Shown: positions 24,890 through 37,905 of the stretch, piece after piece
Position numbering within the stretch: the first letter of the stretch is position 1
Layout of the letters: the number at the start of each line of letters is the position of its first letter
Assembly: GCA_030522415.1 (NCBI GenBank)
Contig: CM060104.1
Location: forward strand, 9,063,501-9,127,500
From: Channallabes apus
Lineage: Eukaryota; Chordata; Actinopteri; Siluriformes; Clariidae
Direction of reading: 5' to 3'
DNA: 64,000 nucleotides
Program-made: the position numbers and the translations under genes
The notes under the pieces: model-generated
Seen by the model: only the letters and a program-made list of their open reading frames with translations
Databases searched by the model: none
Told to the model about the DNA's origin: nothing

Positions 24890-27189
24890 AAGACCTACCA
24901 TCTCGCCATGTACAGTATTTAAAAGAGTATTTTATTAATGAAATAGTCCTTAACTTTTTGTATTGTATTGTCTTCACAGCAGGATTTTTTCTGTATGGGT
25001 TTCACCCAACTTCTAATTGAACCACATGAGCTATAAAGAAAAAATAAAACATACACTACAGTATGTATGTATGCATTGCTAGACTGAATGTACCCCTATA
25101 TACTGTAACATCCATAGTGTACCATCAATCCCACAAGCGCCACAAAAAATATGCTGCTGAAGTAATGCCTTTAGACAAAAACGTAATAAAGTAGTAACAT
25201 TAAAAAAAATGGATATTGAGCTTCACTCAAGGTTTTTGACTACATATTTCGATCAGATTTTTAAATAGATCTTGTTTGTACTATTTTGCCCAAAAACCAA
25301 CATAGGTTTCCTCTGGAACAAGGTAAAAAATGTTTTTTTTAAAAATATGGTTGGAACATTTTTTCTTTTCACATTTCCCAGTTCCATCAGTTTAGTATTG
25401 GCATATGGCACGTAGATTAGGATTTTGACAAACACAATGTTTTGGCTATGTTTTGAAATAAATATTTGGTTGTGGCATTTGCACAAGGCCCCAGATGCAC
25501 CACATCTACAATCAAATGAAGATCATTTATTTCCACTCATATGCATGCACTAATAATGTGTTGAAACACATCTGGAGAACATTTCAGCAATTCTTTCATT
25601 CTGAGTTTTAACCTTATAGCTATTCAAATAGCTGGGATACAAGTAAATTTACATAACTGTTCAATTATTTGTGCTCTATATGTATATACTGTATAATGTA
25701 CATTATCCATATTGAAAGGTGTTTGCTTACAAATGTTCAGGCACTCATATGATTAATTGGGTGCCTCAAGGTGAAACTACTGTACAATTACTGGTTTGCA
25801 GTGTGCCTGACAAAGTGCATAGGCATACATAAGCATTTCAGTGAGAAGAATTCTGTAAATACAATCATGTGGTAGAAAGCATTTGTCATGCATTTTTTCT
25901 GTCACGTGATCAATATCTGCCATGTGCTCCTTTGGGTTTAGCCCTGCATATTAAACACACTGTTAATATCACTTTGTGTCACTTCATTGCAACATCCCCT
26001 TACTATCCATCATAGCTGCCATGCGGTTATGCTTTTGTGGTGAAATTAAGGCCCTAATGGCTATTCCTGACTCTCATTAGAACACGGTGTACATGTCCAC
26101 CTGTCATTGCTGTCTGTTACACTGTCTCATCTTTTTGTCATAGAAACAAAGACATAGCATTTCTTGGGGGAAGTGGAAGCTACTCAATAAAGCACTAACC
26201 CTCTTTGAAAAATATATGAAATTATATTGAAATTATAAATGCCAGTATTCTGATCCTCCCCGCTTCCTGAAAGCTACACAATTACGTAGATCATTCCCTA
26301 TTTAAGTGAAAATATATATTTAAAAAGCATGGGAGGATAGGTATATGTTGTCAGTCACTAGTAACTGATTTGTGCTATAATTTCAGTGCAGTCATCTTTT
26401 AGAGGTATACTGTATGTTTTGTTTTGGTACCTTGATTATAACATTTCACAGGAATTTTTATGTTGCATACATGCTACATTCATGTAGATGCCAGTCACTA
26501 TTACAGGACTATCTGTGTATCTTCTCAGGTACAAATTCAAAACCATCAAATGTTAAAAAGGAACCACTTAGTAAACAAACAACTTTCGCGAACAAAATTG
26601 TCTGTTTGCTTGGTGTACTGTAAATTGGAAATATTATTATGAAAATGCTGTTTTTTTTTGGGGGGTTGGGGGTGGGTAGTCCAATCATTATTTGTTGGAA
26701 CAGTACAGAATTTAGTTAATACCCTGATGTGCTGCCATATCTTCAGTTTCTCCGTCTACCACCATAGCTGTGGCTTTTGTATGTTGTCCTCTTTTTGCTG
26801 TGACTGTTTAATAATTTACAAAACACCAAATATGAAATAATGTCATAGCAGGTTTTACTTCCTTACAGAAAAGGAGATTCGATGGAGAGAGAAAAGGGAA
26901 GCATTATGCTCAGCTCAGCATGAGAAGAATCTGCAGGCCTACTGAAATATTTAACACACTCTTTTAAGTTATTTCCTTCTTTCTTCCTTATTGGGCCAAG
27001 AAAAATATTACAGGCACATGTTTGAGACATGGTTAAATCAGGAGTGTCAGAAGTCAGAAATAAAATCAATTTTACTGTGGGAAACTGTATAGTGCCATGG
27101 AGGAAAGATAATTCAATAACACTGGGGTACGAAGAAACAAACACAACAAAACCTATATAAAATATTGAATTTTGAATTAATTTATTTTT
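24890..27189. other. AT-rich sequence, no gene seen
   Basis: No coding region, RNA gene or repeat family recognised. The 114-codon minus-strand frame at 26863-27207 has no known motif and overlaps the SINE flank. Confidence 0.5.
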
Positions 27190-27202
27190 TATTTTAACTT
27201 TA

Positions 27203-27556
27203 TTCATTCATTCATCTTCTATACCGCTTTATCCTGTATTTAGGGTCGCGGGGACCTGGAGCCTATCCCAGGAGACTCTGGGCACAAGGCAGGGTACACC
27301 CTGGACAGCGTGCCAATCCATCACAGAGCACACACACACACTCATTCACACACTATGGTCAATTTGGCTAATTAGCCTAACCTGCATATCTTTGGACTGT
27401 GGGAGGAAACCGGAGTACCCGGAGGAAACCCACCAAGCACGGGGAGAACATGCAAACTCCATGCACACAGAGACGGGAATCGAGCCTGGCCGGGAATCGA
27501 ACCCGGACCCTGGAGGTGCAAGGCAACAGTGCTAACCACTAGACCACCGTGCCGCC
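27203..27556 (-). repeat. SINE, full-length copy with 13-bp target duplication
   Basis: The best-preserved SINE here. On the minus strand it starts GGCGGCACGGTGGTCTAGTG (A-box-like) and carries GGTTCGATTCC (B-box), a conserved 250-bp body and the GAAT tail. TATTTTAACTTTA flanks it on both sides (27190-27202, 27557-27569). The two boxes identify it as tRNA-derived and transcribed by RNA polymerase III. Confidence 0.95.
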
Positions 27557-27569
27557 TATTTTAACTTTA

Positions 27570-29588
27570 ATGTAAAAAAATTTTTTTGGTCAATATTGAC
27601 ATTTTTATTATTTTATGATAACAGTATTTATCTGGACAAATATTATTTGGTTCCCCAAGTATAAGTCACCATCAGGGAGTGGTGTGTGCAGAAAGCATCA
27701 CAGCGGTACTCCTTCTTATTACAATACTGCAATAGACTTTTTAAACGAGTTCACAGTCAGCATCTGCGTGGCTGTTTAAAAATTCATAGGATTAAGAACA
27801 AATGGGCACCAGTTACATCAATCATGTCCAACTAAGTATGCTAGTGCAGGCACAGCATACTGACATTTGGCAGTTTCCAACACTGATGCAGAGCCATTCA
27901 CAGTAACCTCTAGACACTTTACCCTGACACTCACTGCCATTCTATCTTCTCCTCCAACTCTCTCTTCATGACTTCTTACTCTATTCAGTGGCTATTTATT
28001 ACTGGTAACTTTTAACACCTCTGCATATTCTGGAAAAACACCAGAGATTCTTTTTTTTTTAACCTGACACTTGTGTGTTAGTGTGCAACATGGTGCAGAG
28101 GGTGGATAGTGGCTGACTTAGAGAGTCTGCACAGTTTATAATCCTCTTGGATGAAGACAGTACAGTTCAGTTCAATAACTCTACTGGCAATCTCTTCCAT
28201 CAAAAAATTCATTCACTTCAATCTGATGGGATCAGAATCTGGAGTTATGATTCCCAGGGTAAAGAAATTTGATAACCATAAATGTCACCAATATTCACAA
28301 ATGTACTGAAGTATGCATATTACACCAAATGTATATTCTAATAAATGGCTTACTCATAATGAAATAATGGCTATGAGTATAAGAATGAGCTTTTAACACT
28401 CCACTCATAAGGCACACAGGCCCAGTACCATGAAGACCTAGGATTTATTAATAGTGAATTATTCAACAGATGGTTCCGTTTATGAGCCCTGTAAAGGTAG
28501 TCAAACTGTTGAGATGCTGCAGAGGGACAATTGCATATAAAGACAGATGAGAGCTGAACATGACTGTACATTAATTATCACATGGGAAGACCTGAGTGAG
28601 CATGATAAGAGAAGACAACCACAAGCTCTTCAGTTAGCCAAAGGTAATTAATTCCATGAAAAGGTGAAAGGCTGTTATAGCCACAGCAGAACAACAAGAG
28701 TGATAATGGTGCAATACATTTTGTTAATGTTCTGCAATATTGTACTTTAAACAATGACTTTACTATATAATAACACTTTTAGCATTCAATTTGCACCATT
28801 TGCAAACATCATTTACATTCACACCAGCTTTTAAAACAAGCACTGTTTATGAATCCCAGAATGATGGACGCTTTGCTGCAGTTTTCTTTTTCCTTTTTTT
28901 TCTTTTTTTTAATTTAAGAGATATGATATATCTTACATACTGTACATGCTGTATTCTCACTGCACATTAAAAAATATTAATGGGAAAGGGAAGAGTACAT
29001 TCCGGCAGGTTAATTAATGTAACCTTTATAATTATAGCTACGTGCTGTAAAAAGCATTACTTTATTCTTTCATGTCACAAAACATTTTTACAGACATGTG
29101 ATTACATCATAGTGGATACATTTAATTATATTTAATGGACATATGACGTTACTTTAATGGACATACAGTATGACATGTTACTTTATCACTGGGTCAGTTG
29201 TGGACGATCTGCGGAGTGGAGAGAAGACAGGTTGAACTTGTAGGTTATGGATAATGATTCTTAACTGTGTTTGATCACAGCAAAGTTGCTGTTAGGTTTA
29301 AGCAGAATTAAAAAAATAAGAATTATTGCTTGATCCACCATACCTAGATACAGTATGCTTATTGGCCGGGACCCAACAGGGAGAGAGGGATGAACACACA
29401 CGAATGCAGATGAGATTCCTGAAGATCTCTGTTTATTATCATCAAACAGAGCATACTTAAGTTTTTGGTCAAGTGCCCTGTATCCCGTACATCAAAAGAG
29501 CAAATCGTTAAAATATAATTCATAGAGACCTGGACGAAGACAGATGATAATAAGCACATTAGCATTTTCCTGGAATTGAGCTGTTTGT
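27570..29588. other. No gene seen
   Basis: AT-rich, unremarkable. Short polypyrimidine runs near 28040 and 28885-28915. Confidence 0.5.
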
Positions 29589-29830
29589 AGTTCAAGTTCA
29601 AGTTCAAGTTCAAATTGGCTTTATTGTCATTTCAACCATATACAGTTAGTACACAGTGAAACGAAACAACGTTCCTCCAGGACCAAGGTGCTACTTGCAA
29701 CATAAATTTACAACATAAATTAACTGAAGAGCTAAAACTAGTATGTACCATACTGAACTGTATATGCGTCTGAACACAGGCTATAGGATGTGTTACCATA
29801 AAAGGAATCAGGAAGCGCAATGGGGGGGGG
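29589..29830 (-). mobile_element. LINE 3' UTR fragment with TTGAAC tail
   Basis: Read on the minus strand, a GTACTAACTGTATATGGTTG stretch leads to AATGACAATAAAGCCAATTT and a (TTGAAC)n tail at 29589-29615. This is the 3' terminus of a fish LINE; no coding part remains. The right boundary is approximate. Confidence 0.65.
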
Positions 29831-29964
29831 GTGTTTTATGGGTATAGAGGCACAGGAACATTCACAACATATTACAAAACCTTACAGTTAAAATTTTTTT
29901 ATATGTCTTTTTATGCTTCCAAGGAGAGCCAATAACCAGAAATAGATAGAGCACAGAAGCCCAG

Positions 29965-29968
<4 letters not shown>

Positions 29969-30001
<33 letters not shown>

Positions 30002-30022
30002 TGAGTGAGAGTGAGAGAGAGA
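29969..30022. repeat. (GT)n-(GA)n microsatellite
   Basis: About 26 bases of GT repeats followed by impure GA repeats. Confidence 0.9.
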
Positions 30023-30242
30023 GCTCATATGCATGCTTTTGTATAAAGAGAACAAAAAGTGAATTTTGAAAAAACATGAAAATAAAACACCTGGGCGAGT
30101 TATCCAAAGCTTAGCTCTTGCTTGATTATTTTCACAAATATGTGTTACAATCACTTCATGGATAAATGTTTTTTATATCACAGTGGAGACATTTTACAAT
30201 ATTATACAGTAGAAGAGACTGTGGGACTACAGTATATTACTA

Positions 30243-31913
30243 CAACCCCTGGCAAAAATTATGGAATCACCCCTCTCAGAAGATGTTCATTCAAATGTTT
30301 AATTGTGTAGAAAAAAAACAAGCACATACTGTACATGCCACAAAACTATTTTCACTCAACAATCCAAACTTCTGGCTGTATAAAACATGTAAAAAAACCC
30401 AAAGAAAGATAAGTATAGTCAATGACAACTGTTTTGACAACTCAAACAGAGGAAAGAAATATGGAATCACACAAATCTGAGGAAAAAAATATGGAACCAT
30501 CAATTAAAAACACTACTTGTACTTTGTTGCAGCACCTCTGGCTTTTATAACAGCTTGAATTCTCTGAGGCCTGGATTTAACTAATGTCAAACAGTGTACT
30601 TCATCAGTCTGTCTCCTGCTTTGTCTTATTGCAGTTGCCAGATCAGCTTTGCAGGTTGGAGGCTTGTCGTGGACCATTTTCTTTAATTTCCACCACAGAT
30701 TTTAAATTGGATTAAGGTCCGGACTATTTGCAGGCCATGCCATTGACATTATATGTATTTCCTGTAGGAATGTTTTCACAGATTTTGCCCTATGGCACGA
30801 TGCATTATCATCCTGAAAAGTGATGCTACCATCACCAAACATCCTTTCAATTGATGGAATAAGAAAAGTGTCCAAAATCTCAACATAAACTTGTGCATTT
30901 ATAGAAGATGTAATGACTGTCATGTCTCCCATACCTTTACCTGACATACAACCCCATATCAATAGTGATTGTGGAAATTTGCATGTTTTCTTTAGGCAGT
31001 TGTCTTTATAAATTTCATTGGAACGGCACCAAACAAAAGTTCCAGCATCATCACCCTGCGCAATGCAGATTCGTGATTCATCACTGAATCTAACTCTCAT
31101 CCAGTCATCCGCAGTCCAAGATTGTCTTTCTTTAGCCCACTGAACCCTTGTTTTTTTCTGTTTGGATGTTAATGATGGTTTTCTTTTGGCTTTTCTGTAT
31201 GTAAATCCCATTTCTTTTAGGCGATTTCTTACTGTCCGGTCACAGACATTGACTCCACTTTCTGCCCATTTATTCCTCATTTGTTTTGTTGTGCATTTTC
31301 TGTTTTCAAGGCATATTGCTTTAAGTTTTCTGTCTTGGCGCTTTGATGTCTTTCTTGGTCTACCAGTATGCTTCCCTTTTACAACCTTTCCATTTGATTT
31401 GTACTTGGTCCAGATTTTAGACACAGCTGACTGGGAACAACCAACATCTTTTGCAACATTCCATGAAGATTTACCTTCTTCAAGAAGTTTGATAATTTTC
31501 TCCTTTGTTTCAACTGACATCTCTCGTGTTGGAGCTATGAGTTATGTCAATCATCTTGGTTCAACTAATGTTTGCAAGCACTCTTTTTTAACTGTAGACT
31601 AATTAGCAGTTGTAATCAGATACAGGTATTTGTTTTAGAAATGCAAAGTGCATGGTGATTCCATATTTTTTTCCTCAGATTTGTGTGATTCCATATTTCT
31701 TTCCTCTGTTTGAGTTGTCAAAACAGTTGTCATTGACTATACTCATCTTTCTTTGTTTTTTTAAAAGTGTTTTATACAGCCAGAAGTTTGGATTGTTGAG
31801 TGAAAATAGTTTTGTGGCATGTACTGTATGTGCTTGTTTTTTTTTCTACACAATTAAACATTTGAATGAACATCTTCTGAGAGGGGTGATTCCATAATTT
31901 TTGCCAGGGGTTG
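30243..31913 (-). mobile_element. Tc1 transposon, second family, nearly intact
   Basis: A 1671-bp element with ends CAACCCCTGGCAAAAATTAT and its inverted copy, flanked by TA (30241-30242, 31914-31915). The inverted repeats extend about 250 bp on each side (to about 30499 and from about 31656) and are nearly identical, with a direct internal repeat of the ATGGAATCACAC motif. The minus-strand transposase has a single nonsense codon. Confidence 0.95.
30513..31520 (-). pseudogene. Tc1 DD34E transposase with stop at the catalytic Glu
   Basis: Starts MSVETKEKIIK at 31520 and stays in one frame to a TAG at 30513-30515 (335 codons, the usual Tc1 length) except for one stop, TAA at 30702-30704. The N-terminal half has two helix-turn-helix motifs (VAKDVGCSQSAVSKIW; CDRTVRNRLKEMG) joined by a GRPRK hook. 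The first catalytic Asp is in RFSDESR and the second in FQDDNASCH. Counting 34 residues on from that Asp lands exactly on the TAA, within NPI-stop-NLWW where the family has Glu. A single G-to-T change (GAA to TAA) explains it. As it stands only 272 residues are made and the third catalytic residue is lost. Confidence 0.93.
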
Positions 31914-31915
31914 TA

Positions 31916-32689
31916 CATCGTAGTGTGTCCATGTTAACACGTTACTCTGTGTTAGTGTAGACATGATTTTATTGTAGAAATTATTATATTGTGAAGACAT
32001 CATTCTACACAACACAAAAACTACCCTAAAACATAAGGTCATGAATTGTGGTTAAATCACCTCTTTTGTGAAATCTTCTATGAAAGATTTGTAATGGGCC
32101 TCAAATTCAACAACTGGTGGGGAAAAATTAAAGACCAAACTAAAAGTGACGGGACACATTCCCAGAGTCCCCAGCATAAATTATGCCTATGCTTTTAAAG
32201 AGTTTCTTGCCTAAGGTTGAAGATGATAGACTGGAGTAGAGTTGAATGCATTGTAATGAAGATCCTTTTAAAATATCATTTCGAGAATGAGAACTATTTG
32301 TGAGAACTACTTGTGAAAGCAGATGCCTATTTCTCTTGTTTTGTGGTGTTAATGTTTCTTACATTCAAATTCTGCACAGGGTGTCTGAGAAAATAGCTTC
32401 ACAATGTAATTTAATTTACTGTAGCTTAAGTGAGCTTGACCAGAAAGATGACAACACTGTTGATATGTCTGGTTTAATGTAACTATGCATTTAACTAGGC
32501 AACATTTAATATCAACCTATTAAATACACATAGTATACAATAAAGCCCACATTTACAAAAACAGGTTGTAGCGGAATTCTAGATTCGAAAGTTTTCTTTT
32601 AATAACCAACATATTGATAGTCTGCACTTAAAACAAAACCCTCATAGTCTATTTTATACAGTAACTACTACTTAAATACCAAAAGAACA
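31916..32689. other. No gene seen
   Basis: AT-rich; no features recognised. Confidence 0.45.
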
Positions 32690-32960
32690 GGGCCCGGTTT
32701 CTCTAAGCTTCTTATCGCTAAGTACAGTAGTTCTTACGTAAGTTGTACCTTAACCTCTCTCTTAACGTTATGGTGCATTTCCCGAAACGTTCTTACGCTA
32801 AGTATCTCTTAGCTAAGTCACATGTTCGTAAGGTTGGTCTGGACCAAGCTTAACTCATTCTTAGCGTAGTTTCAGCTCAAGACGCTAGTTGCCGCCACTG
32901 AGCAGCAGTCTTTATAAATCAGCGGTGTATGCAAACACATTATGGCACGTTATCAAAGTC
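32690..32960 (+). mobile_element. Possible Harbinger-type non-autonomous fragment
   Basis: Starts GGGCCCGGTTTCTCTAAGCT and carries repeated TTACG/CTAAG phrases and TTTCCCGAAACGTTCTTACG, resembling the ends of fish Harbinger-type elements. I could not find the opposite end or a target duplication. Confidence 0.35.
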
Positions 32961-33935
32961 GTATTAATGATGGAATATACTGTAGACCTGTTTAAGAATT
33001 TTATTTTATTTTCTATCAGAACTAATAGAGTGACTTTTAATTAGCCTTTTTCATAATGTGACTAATGCATTAAAATTGGCAATCACTTTTAATATTGAAC
33101 AGGTGGCGAACAATTTGGGAACGATACAGCGTGTTGTTGTGTTAAACTGAAGACGGCGGCGTCTGTGGAGCCGTGTGGGTCATGTAAATTTTTCCTTTAG
33201 ACAAAACTTCAGCCCTTTTCATATTTTCCCCTTGGTCGTTATTTAAAAAAAAAAAAAAAAGGTTTTGCCTTCCAAGGCAACAGATTATGGAGCTTCTTGA
33301 CCTGCTCAGACCTGCGCTTGCCAGGCCAATGCATCGTACTTACTCTCTACGTCCCGATGTCCAGCTGCTTGCTGCTTTTTGTTTAAAATATGTTTCATTG
33401 ATCCTTAGCCATTATCCATAATTTTATGGGCTTTTCTTTTGACACGTCTTATTTTTATGAAATTTGTAAATTTATTGGTAAATTTTCCACACCATCATTA
33501 ATAATTTCCACAACTTATAGCAATGCTAGTACAGAAGGTGAAATCAATCGACAAGCAAGTGGCAGAATACAGTAATTTTTAGTATGCACTAGCAAAAATA
33601 GCCATAATGGTATTGTTTGTTGCACTTATACTATTGAGAGTCCAAGGGGTTCTTGTGCCTATCTAGTGTCCTTGTGAAGTCTTACATCTGTTTTAAGCCC
33701 TTGTTCCAATGAGTTCCTGGAATTCTAGTTTTATTCATAAAATTTTTTGGTGCAGAGATTATAAATTACTCAATGATTTGCACTTGGTGTTTACTGTAAT
33801 TTTTGTAGCTTGTACGAATGCCAGTTCTTGAATTCGTCCAAGCCAAGTTCTACAAATACATCTGGATGTCTGTGCCGCTTCAAATTTACTAACCAATATA
33901 CAGTATTATATAAAGTCTATATCAGAGCACAAACC
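32961..33935. other. No gene seen
   Basis: AT-rich with a poly-A run near 33244-33260 and a small GC-rich patch at 33130-33180; nothing assignable. Confidence 0.45.
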
Positions 33936-34411
33936 AAGAATGAAGTCAAAAGAATTGTCTGTAGACCTCCGAGACAGGATTGTCTCAAGGCACAAATCTG
34001 GGGAAAGTTACAAAAAAATTTCTGCCACTTTGAAGATCCCAATGAGCACAGTGGCCTCCATCATCTGTAAGTGGAAGAAGTTCAAAACCACCAGGACTCT
34101 TCCTAGAGCTGGCCTGCCATTTAAACTGAGCGATAGGGGGGAGAAAGGCCTTAGTCAGGGAGGTGACCAAGAACCCGATGGTCACACTGTCAAAGCTCCA
34201 GAGGTCCTCTCTGGAGAGAGGAGAACCTTCCAGAAGGACAACCATCTCTCAGCAATCCACCAATCAGGCCTATATGGTAGAATGGCCAGTCAGAAGCCAC
34301 TCCTTAGTAAAAGGCACATGGCACCCCGCCTGGAGTTTGCCAAAAGGCACTTGACAAAATTCTCAGGTCTGATGATACTCTCTGGCTACTCTACCATATA
34401 GGCCTGATTGG
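33936..34411 (+). pseudogene. Tc1 transposase N-terminal fragment with foldback end
   Basis: The plus-strand frame from 33940 reads MKSKELSVDLRDRIVSRHKS with IPMSTVASIICKWK and a GLPFKLS hook, the paired-like DNA-binding domain of a third Tc1 family. A frameshift follows near 34130, then KRHMAPRLEFAKRHL in the first frame. The catalytic domain is gone; the fragment ends in an inverted copy of its own sequence (34384-34411 against 34260-34287). Confidence 0.8.
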
Positions 34412-35264
34412 CTACATCTCCAGCTACTGTGAGAAAAAAAAAATCTGTATCTTAAATGTAATACCAATTACTGGATAATATAAAAAAAAATGTAATGATA
34501 TTAAAGATTTTTAAATATTTCAGTTGATTTTTATTTAATGTATTATTACTTGTGTGATGAATTATTATGGCAATGCTGTTTTATACTGTATTTAAGTGTT
34601 TTGTATTAAATTTCGCTTAAGTTTTGGCTGAAACAAACATGATTAAGATATAAAGAATGACATCAACATTAAGGGTTTTATTCCTCTTATTCCATAACAC
34701 TTTTTCAGCATCTATATTCCCCCTTATTGAAAAGAATAATACATAATAAAATTTTCAGGTTATAGTTATAATGTTGTGGCAGATCTGCACAGCAAGGTAA
34801 CTTCTGTCATCAAATGTAACAGCATTAAAATATTGTTTTTTTTTGTATGTATATAGAATGTGGTCCTAAAATACTGAAAATATAAATACTGTATAGTAAT
34901 CTCTGCACATTTTCAAAGCTTCAAAGTATGGTAATTTCTGGTTCTTGAACTAGTTTCTGATCTATTCACCAATAAAAAAAAAATCTGATTCTGTCAAATT
35001 TTGAGGCAATCATTTAGGAATTTGATGTGACAGCAAAACACTGGGACCCTACCACATTTAATTTTTTGTTACACTAGCATTTCTGAATCTATATTCAAAA
35101 CTGTACATATCATAACATAAATTGTTGGTCATTAAAATGTTTATTATCCCATGCAGTACTCTATGAAGTATTCAAAAAGTTGACAAGGAAAAAGAGACAG
35201 TGGTGAAATTTTTGTATGTATGAATGTATGAATAGATTAACTGTTTTCTTATTCATTCTTTCAT
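34412..35264. other. AT-rich sequence, no gene seen
   Basis: No recognisable feature. Confidence 0.45.
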
Positions 35265-35400
35265 AATCAGCAACCGCTTTTATCATGGTTAGGGTTGCAG
35301 TGGATCTGAAGCAATCTGGGAACATGGGGATTGAGGCAGAAATACACCCTCAGAGAGGACATACTGTAAAAACTCAGCAGAGACAGTAACACAAGCTACT
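35265..35400 (-). repeat. Old, decayed SINE-like copy
   Basis: The order of phrases (AACCGCTTTTATCATGGTTA, GGGTTGCAGTGGATCTGAAG, ATACACCCTCAGAG) follows the 3' half of the window's SINE but with heavy divergence, so this is an older relative. Confidence 0.55.
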
Positions 35401-35451
35401 GTAAGGATTGTGCCAGGAGGCAATGCAACCCACTGTACTGTAATCGAATTA

Positions 35452-35961
35452 CAGTTGAGCCTCGGGTTACAAATTTAATTTTAGTTCTTAAGGCGAAAAT
35501 TCGTATTGCAAAATGCATTTTTCCATAGGAAATTACTATAAATGCAGATAATTCATTCCAGCCACACAAAAATATTACTAATATTACCAATTTTTAACAC
35601 TATAGTATTTAACGTTTAGAAAAGACATGTAAATGAAGTACAGTATGAAATAAATAGACATTAAGCCTCACTAAATCTGGCACCGCCTTTTTTTTTTTAC
35701 AACCTAAACTGAAAGTCGCTCCCATTTCTTCTTTGCTACTTGTATCTTTACTAAATTTTGCACAAAATGCAGAATCATCCATGCAAACAAAATATGTAAA
35801 TGTGCTTTGCTTGGTTTTTCACTGATGCAAAGTTTTGAAAGACTCCTAGACTGCTCATATGCCGAAAATGCTTTGTACGCCAAGGCAGATTCCTTGCAAA
35901 AAATTCATTTCTTAAGCCGAACATTTGTGAGGCAGGGTGTTCTAATGCCGAGGTACCACAG
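35452..35961. mobile_element. Short Tc1/mariner-type non-autonomous element
   Basis: The ends CAGTTGAGCCTCGG and, inverted, CTGTGGTACCTCGG match at 10 of 14 positions and are flanked by TA (35450-35451, 35962-35963). Phrases such as GCCAAGGCAGATTCCTTGCA near the right end resemble Tigger/pogo-type MITEs. There is no transposase. Confidence 0.6.
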
Positions 35962-35979
35962 TAGTTCCTTATCTGATCA

Positions 35980-35981
<2 letters not shown>

Positions 35982-36044
<63 letters not shown>
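35982..36044. repeat. (GT)n microsatellite
   Basis: About 62 bases of GT repeats. Confidence 0.95.
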
Positions 36045-36045
<1 letters not shown>

Positions 36046-36639
36046 ACATGCACTTTTGATGATGGAGAACCTTCTTTAAAGCAGATTATAAAAAACCTGT
36101 ACAAGTTTTCTGTCCCAAGCCTGCACACTCTACACACTGACATTACACACTAACACCTCTCTATTTCTATCTACCAGTTCTGACTGCTATGGAGTTGCTG
36201 GTGAACTGGCCCAGTGTGCACTAAATTTCTGTGCTTGACACACCTCTCAGGTTTAATTAATTCACAAATCCTTGTATTGCTATGGGTGTTATTCTGTCAT
36301 TCTAAATTTAAAAGCAAACTTGCTTTAAATTTTGTTAATTCTTGCTGTTTGGTTCTTGGTTGCAAAATATATGTGTCTTATTGAAATACAATGTTTAATG
36401 ATACAGAAAGCTTTTCTTTTCTCTTTTTTCTTTCTTTCTTTTCTGTTCTTTTTTTTTTTTTTTTACAAATATTGTTCATTATCAGCTTTAGGACAAAAAG
36501 CACCACAATACTAGGGCTTATGGGATTTTCCATATTTTATGTACATTACTTAAAATGTACTCGTGAACAAAAAATAGTATTGGTGAAAAGATAGAGCTAA
36601 AATAATAAAACAAGGACAGAATTACATTTAGCATCACTG
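36045..36639. other. No gene seen
   Basis: AT-rich with a pyrimidine-rich run at 36412-36463. Confidence 0.45.
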
Positions 36640-36712
36640 GGATAGGCTCCTGGTCCCCCGCGACCCTGAACACAGGATTAAGCGGTATAGAAGATGAATG
36701 AATGAATGAATA
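36640..36712 (+). repeat. SINE fragment (3' end)
   Basis: Contains GGGATAGGCTCCTGG, CCGCGACCCTGAACACAGGA and the GAAT tail; the head and most of the body are missing. Confidence 0.85.
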
Positions 36713-37618
36713 CTAGTAAAGGAATTAAAAAACTGCTCCCAGTTGGACCATTACAAATTTTAGCAGAAAAAAAAAAGGAAATGGACAAGTATTTGTTCAG
36801 TTAAGGGAGGGCACATTTAGCAAAGGTATCAAGAGAGAGTGAAAGTGTTGAACAAACTGGTAGGAGGAAACTTTAATCAAGCAGAGGTGCAAACTACTAG
36901 GGACAACATAGTTTATCTAATAAATTCTTACATTTTACTGTTAACAAATCTTAAACATCAATTGTAAGATGAGAATATCTAAGGGATTGAGTAGATTAAG
37001 TAAAATTAAGAGTTATTTCATTAAGTATTGATTTTACACTTGTCAAAAGATGTAAACGCTTTATTCCTGGCATTACAGTATATATCACTTGGGATAGAGG
37101 ATAATTTCAAAACCAGCCAAGCTTTTTATAGTATGTGGCAAAAAAAAAAAAAGAAAAAGTTTTGGCAATAGAATGCCATCAGTTTTGAGTCTCTCACAGT
37201 CTCCCTTCCATTTCCTCATAATGATCTCATTTAGCAAGTGGCACTTCAAACCAAATCCCTCTCCAATGAAGAAACAACTGATGCGTGAATGCTTTTGTAT
37301 TTGTAGACGCGGCTGATTTGTTCTCTCCAAAGGATGTAAGGCTTGTCAGTGCCTATGATATTTCCAGCTCCATTTCTCCCTATGGGAGTCTTTTCTCTTG
37401 TCAGTTGGAAAATATGGCAGACATCAGATAGCCATTAGGAACAACTGCACAGGCAGGTCACATAGTTCTAATTGTGAGATGAAGTCATTGTGAATAGAAA
37501 GTGTGTCTAGGGACTGCAGGTTAAGAGTTCTCCCATTATTTTATACAGTTTAGTTAAATGGTCCTAAAGCTATGCCCTAACTGCATACAAAAAGAGTACT
37601 TCAACAACATGATGCACA
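36713..37618. other. No gene seen
   Basis: AT-rich, no features recognised. Confidence 0.45.
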
Positions 37619-37839
37619 CACTGTAAAAAATAAATCCTGAAAATAGTTGTTGGAACAAAGAAATATATGTTGGGCTAATATAATGCTGGTGTCAAAAAAG
37701 AAAAATATGTTTTCTCAATGATTGTATAAATTTCATTACTCAACTACGAAAGTTTCATCGAGGCAACGAATAAAACTGTGTTCATGAAACATTTAACTGC
37801 ACACAAACAATTTTATGTTGGACGAACAAGAGGGACCTC

Positions 37840-37905
37840 TGCGCATGCGCAAAAGCGTTCTTCCAGAATTTTCGAACTTCCCGCTATTTCCTCCCGAAAT
37901 GGTGA
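37840..37905 (+). promoter_or_regulatory. Promoter-like patch with NRF1-type palindrome and splice donor
   Basis: In an otherwise AT-rich element, TGCGCATGCGCA (37848-37859) is a palindrome matching the NRF1 consensus. About 30 bases on, CCGAAATGGTGAGTAC joins an ATG to a canonical splice donor. Polypyrimidine-AG acceptors follow at about 38087 and 38385. This could be the first exon of an element-encoded transcript; the activity is inferred only. Confidence 0.35.
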
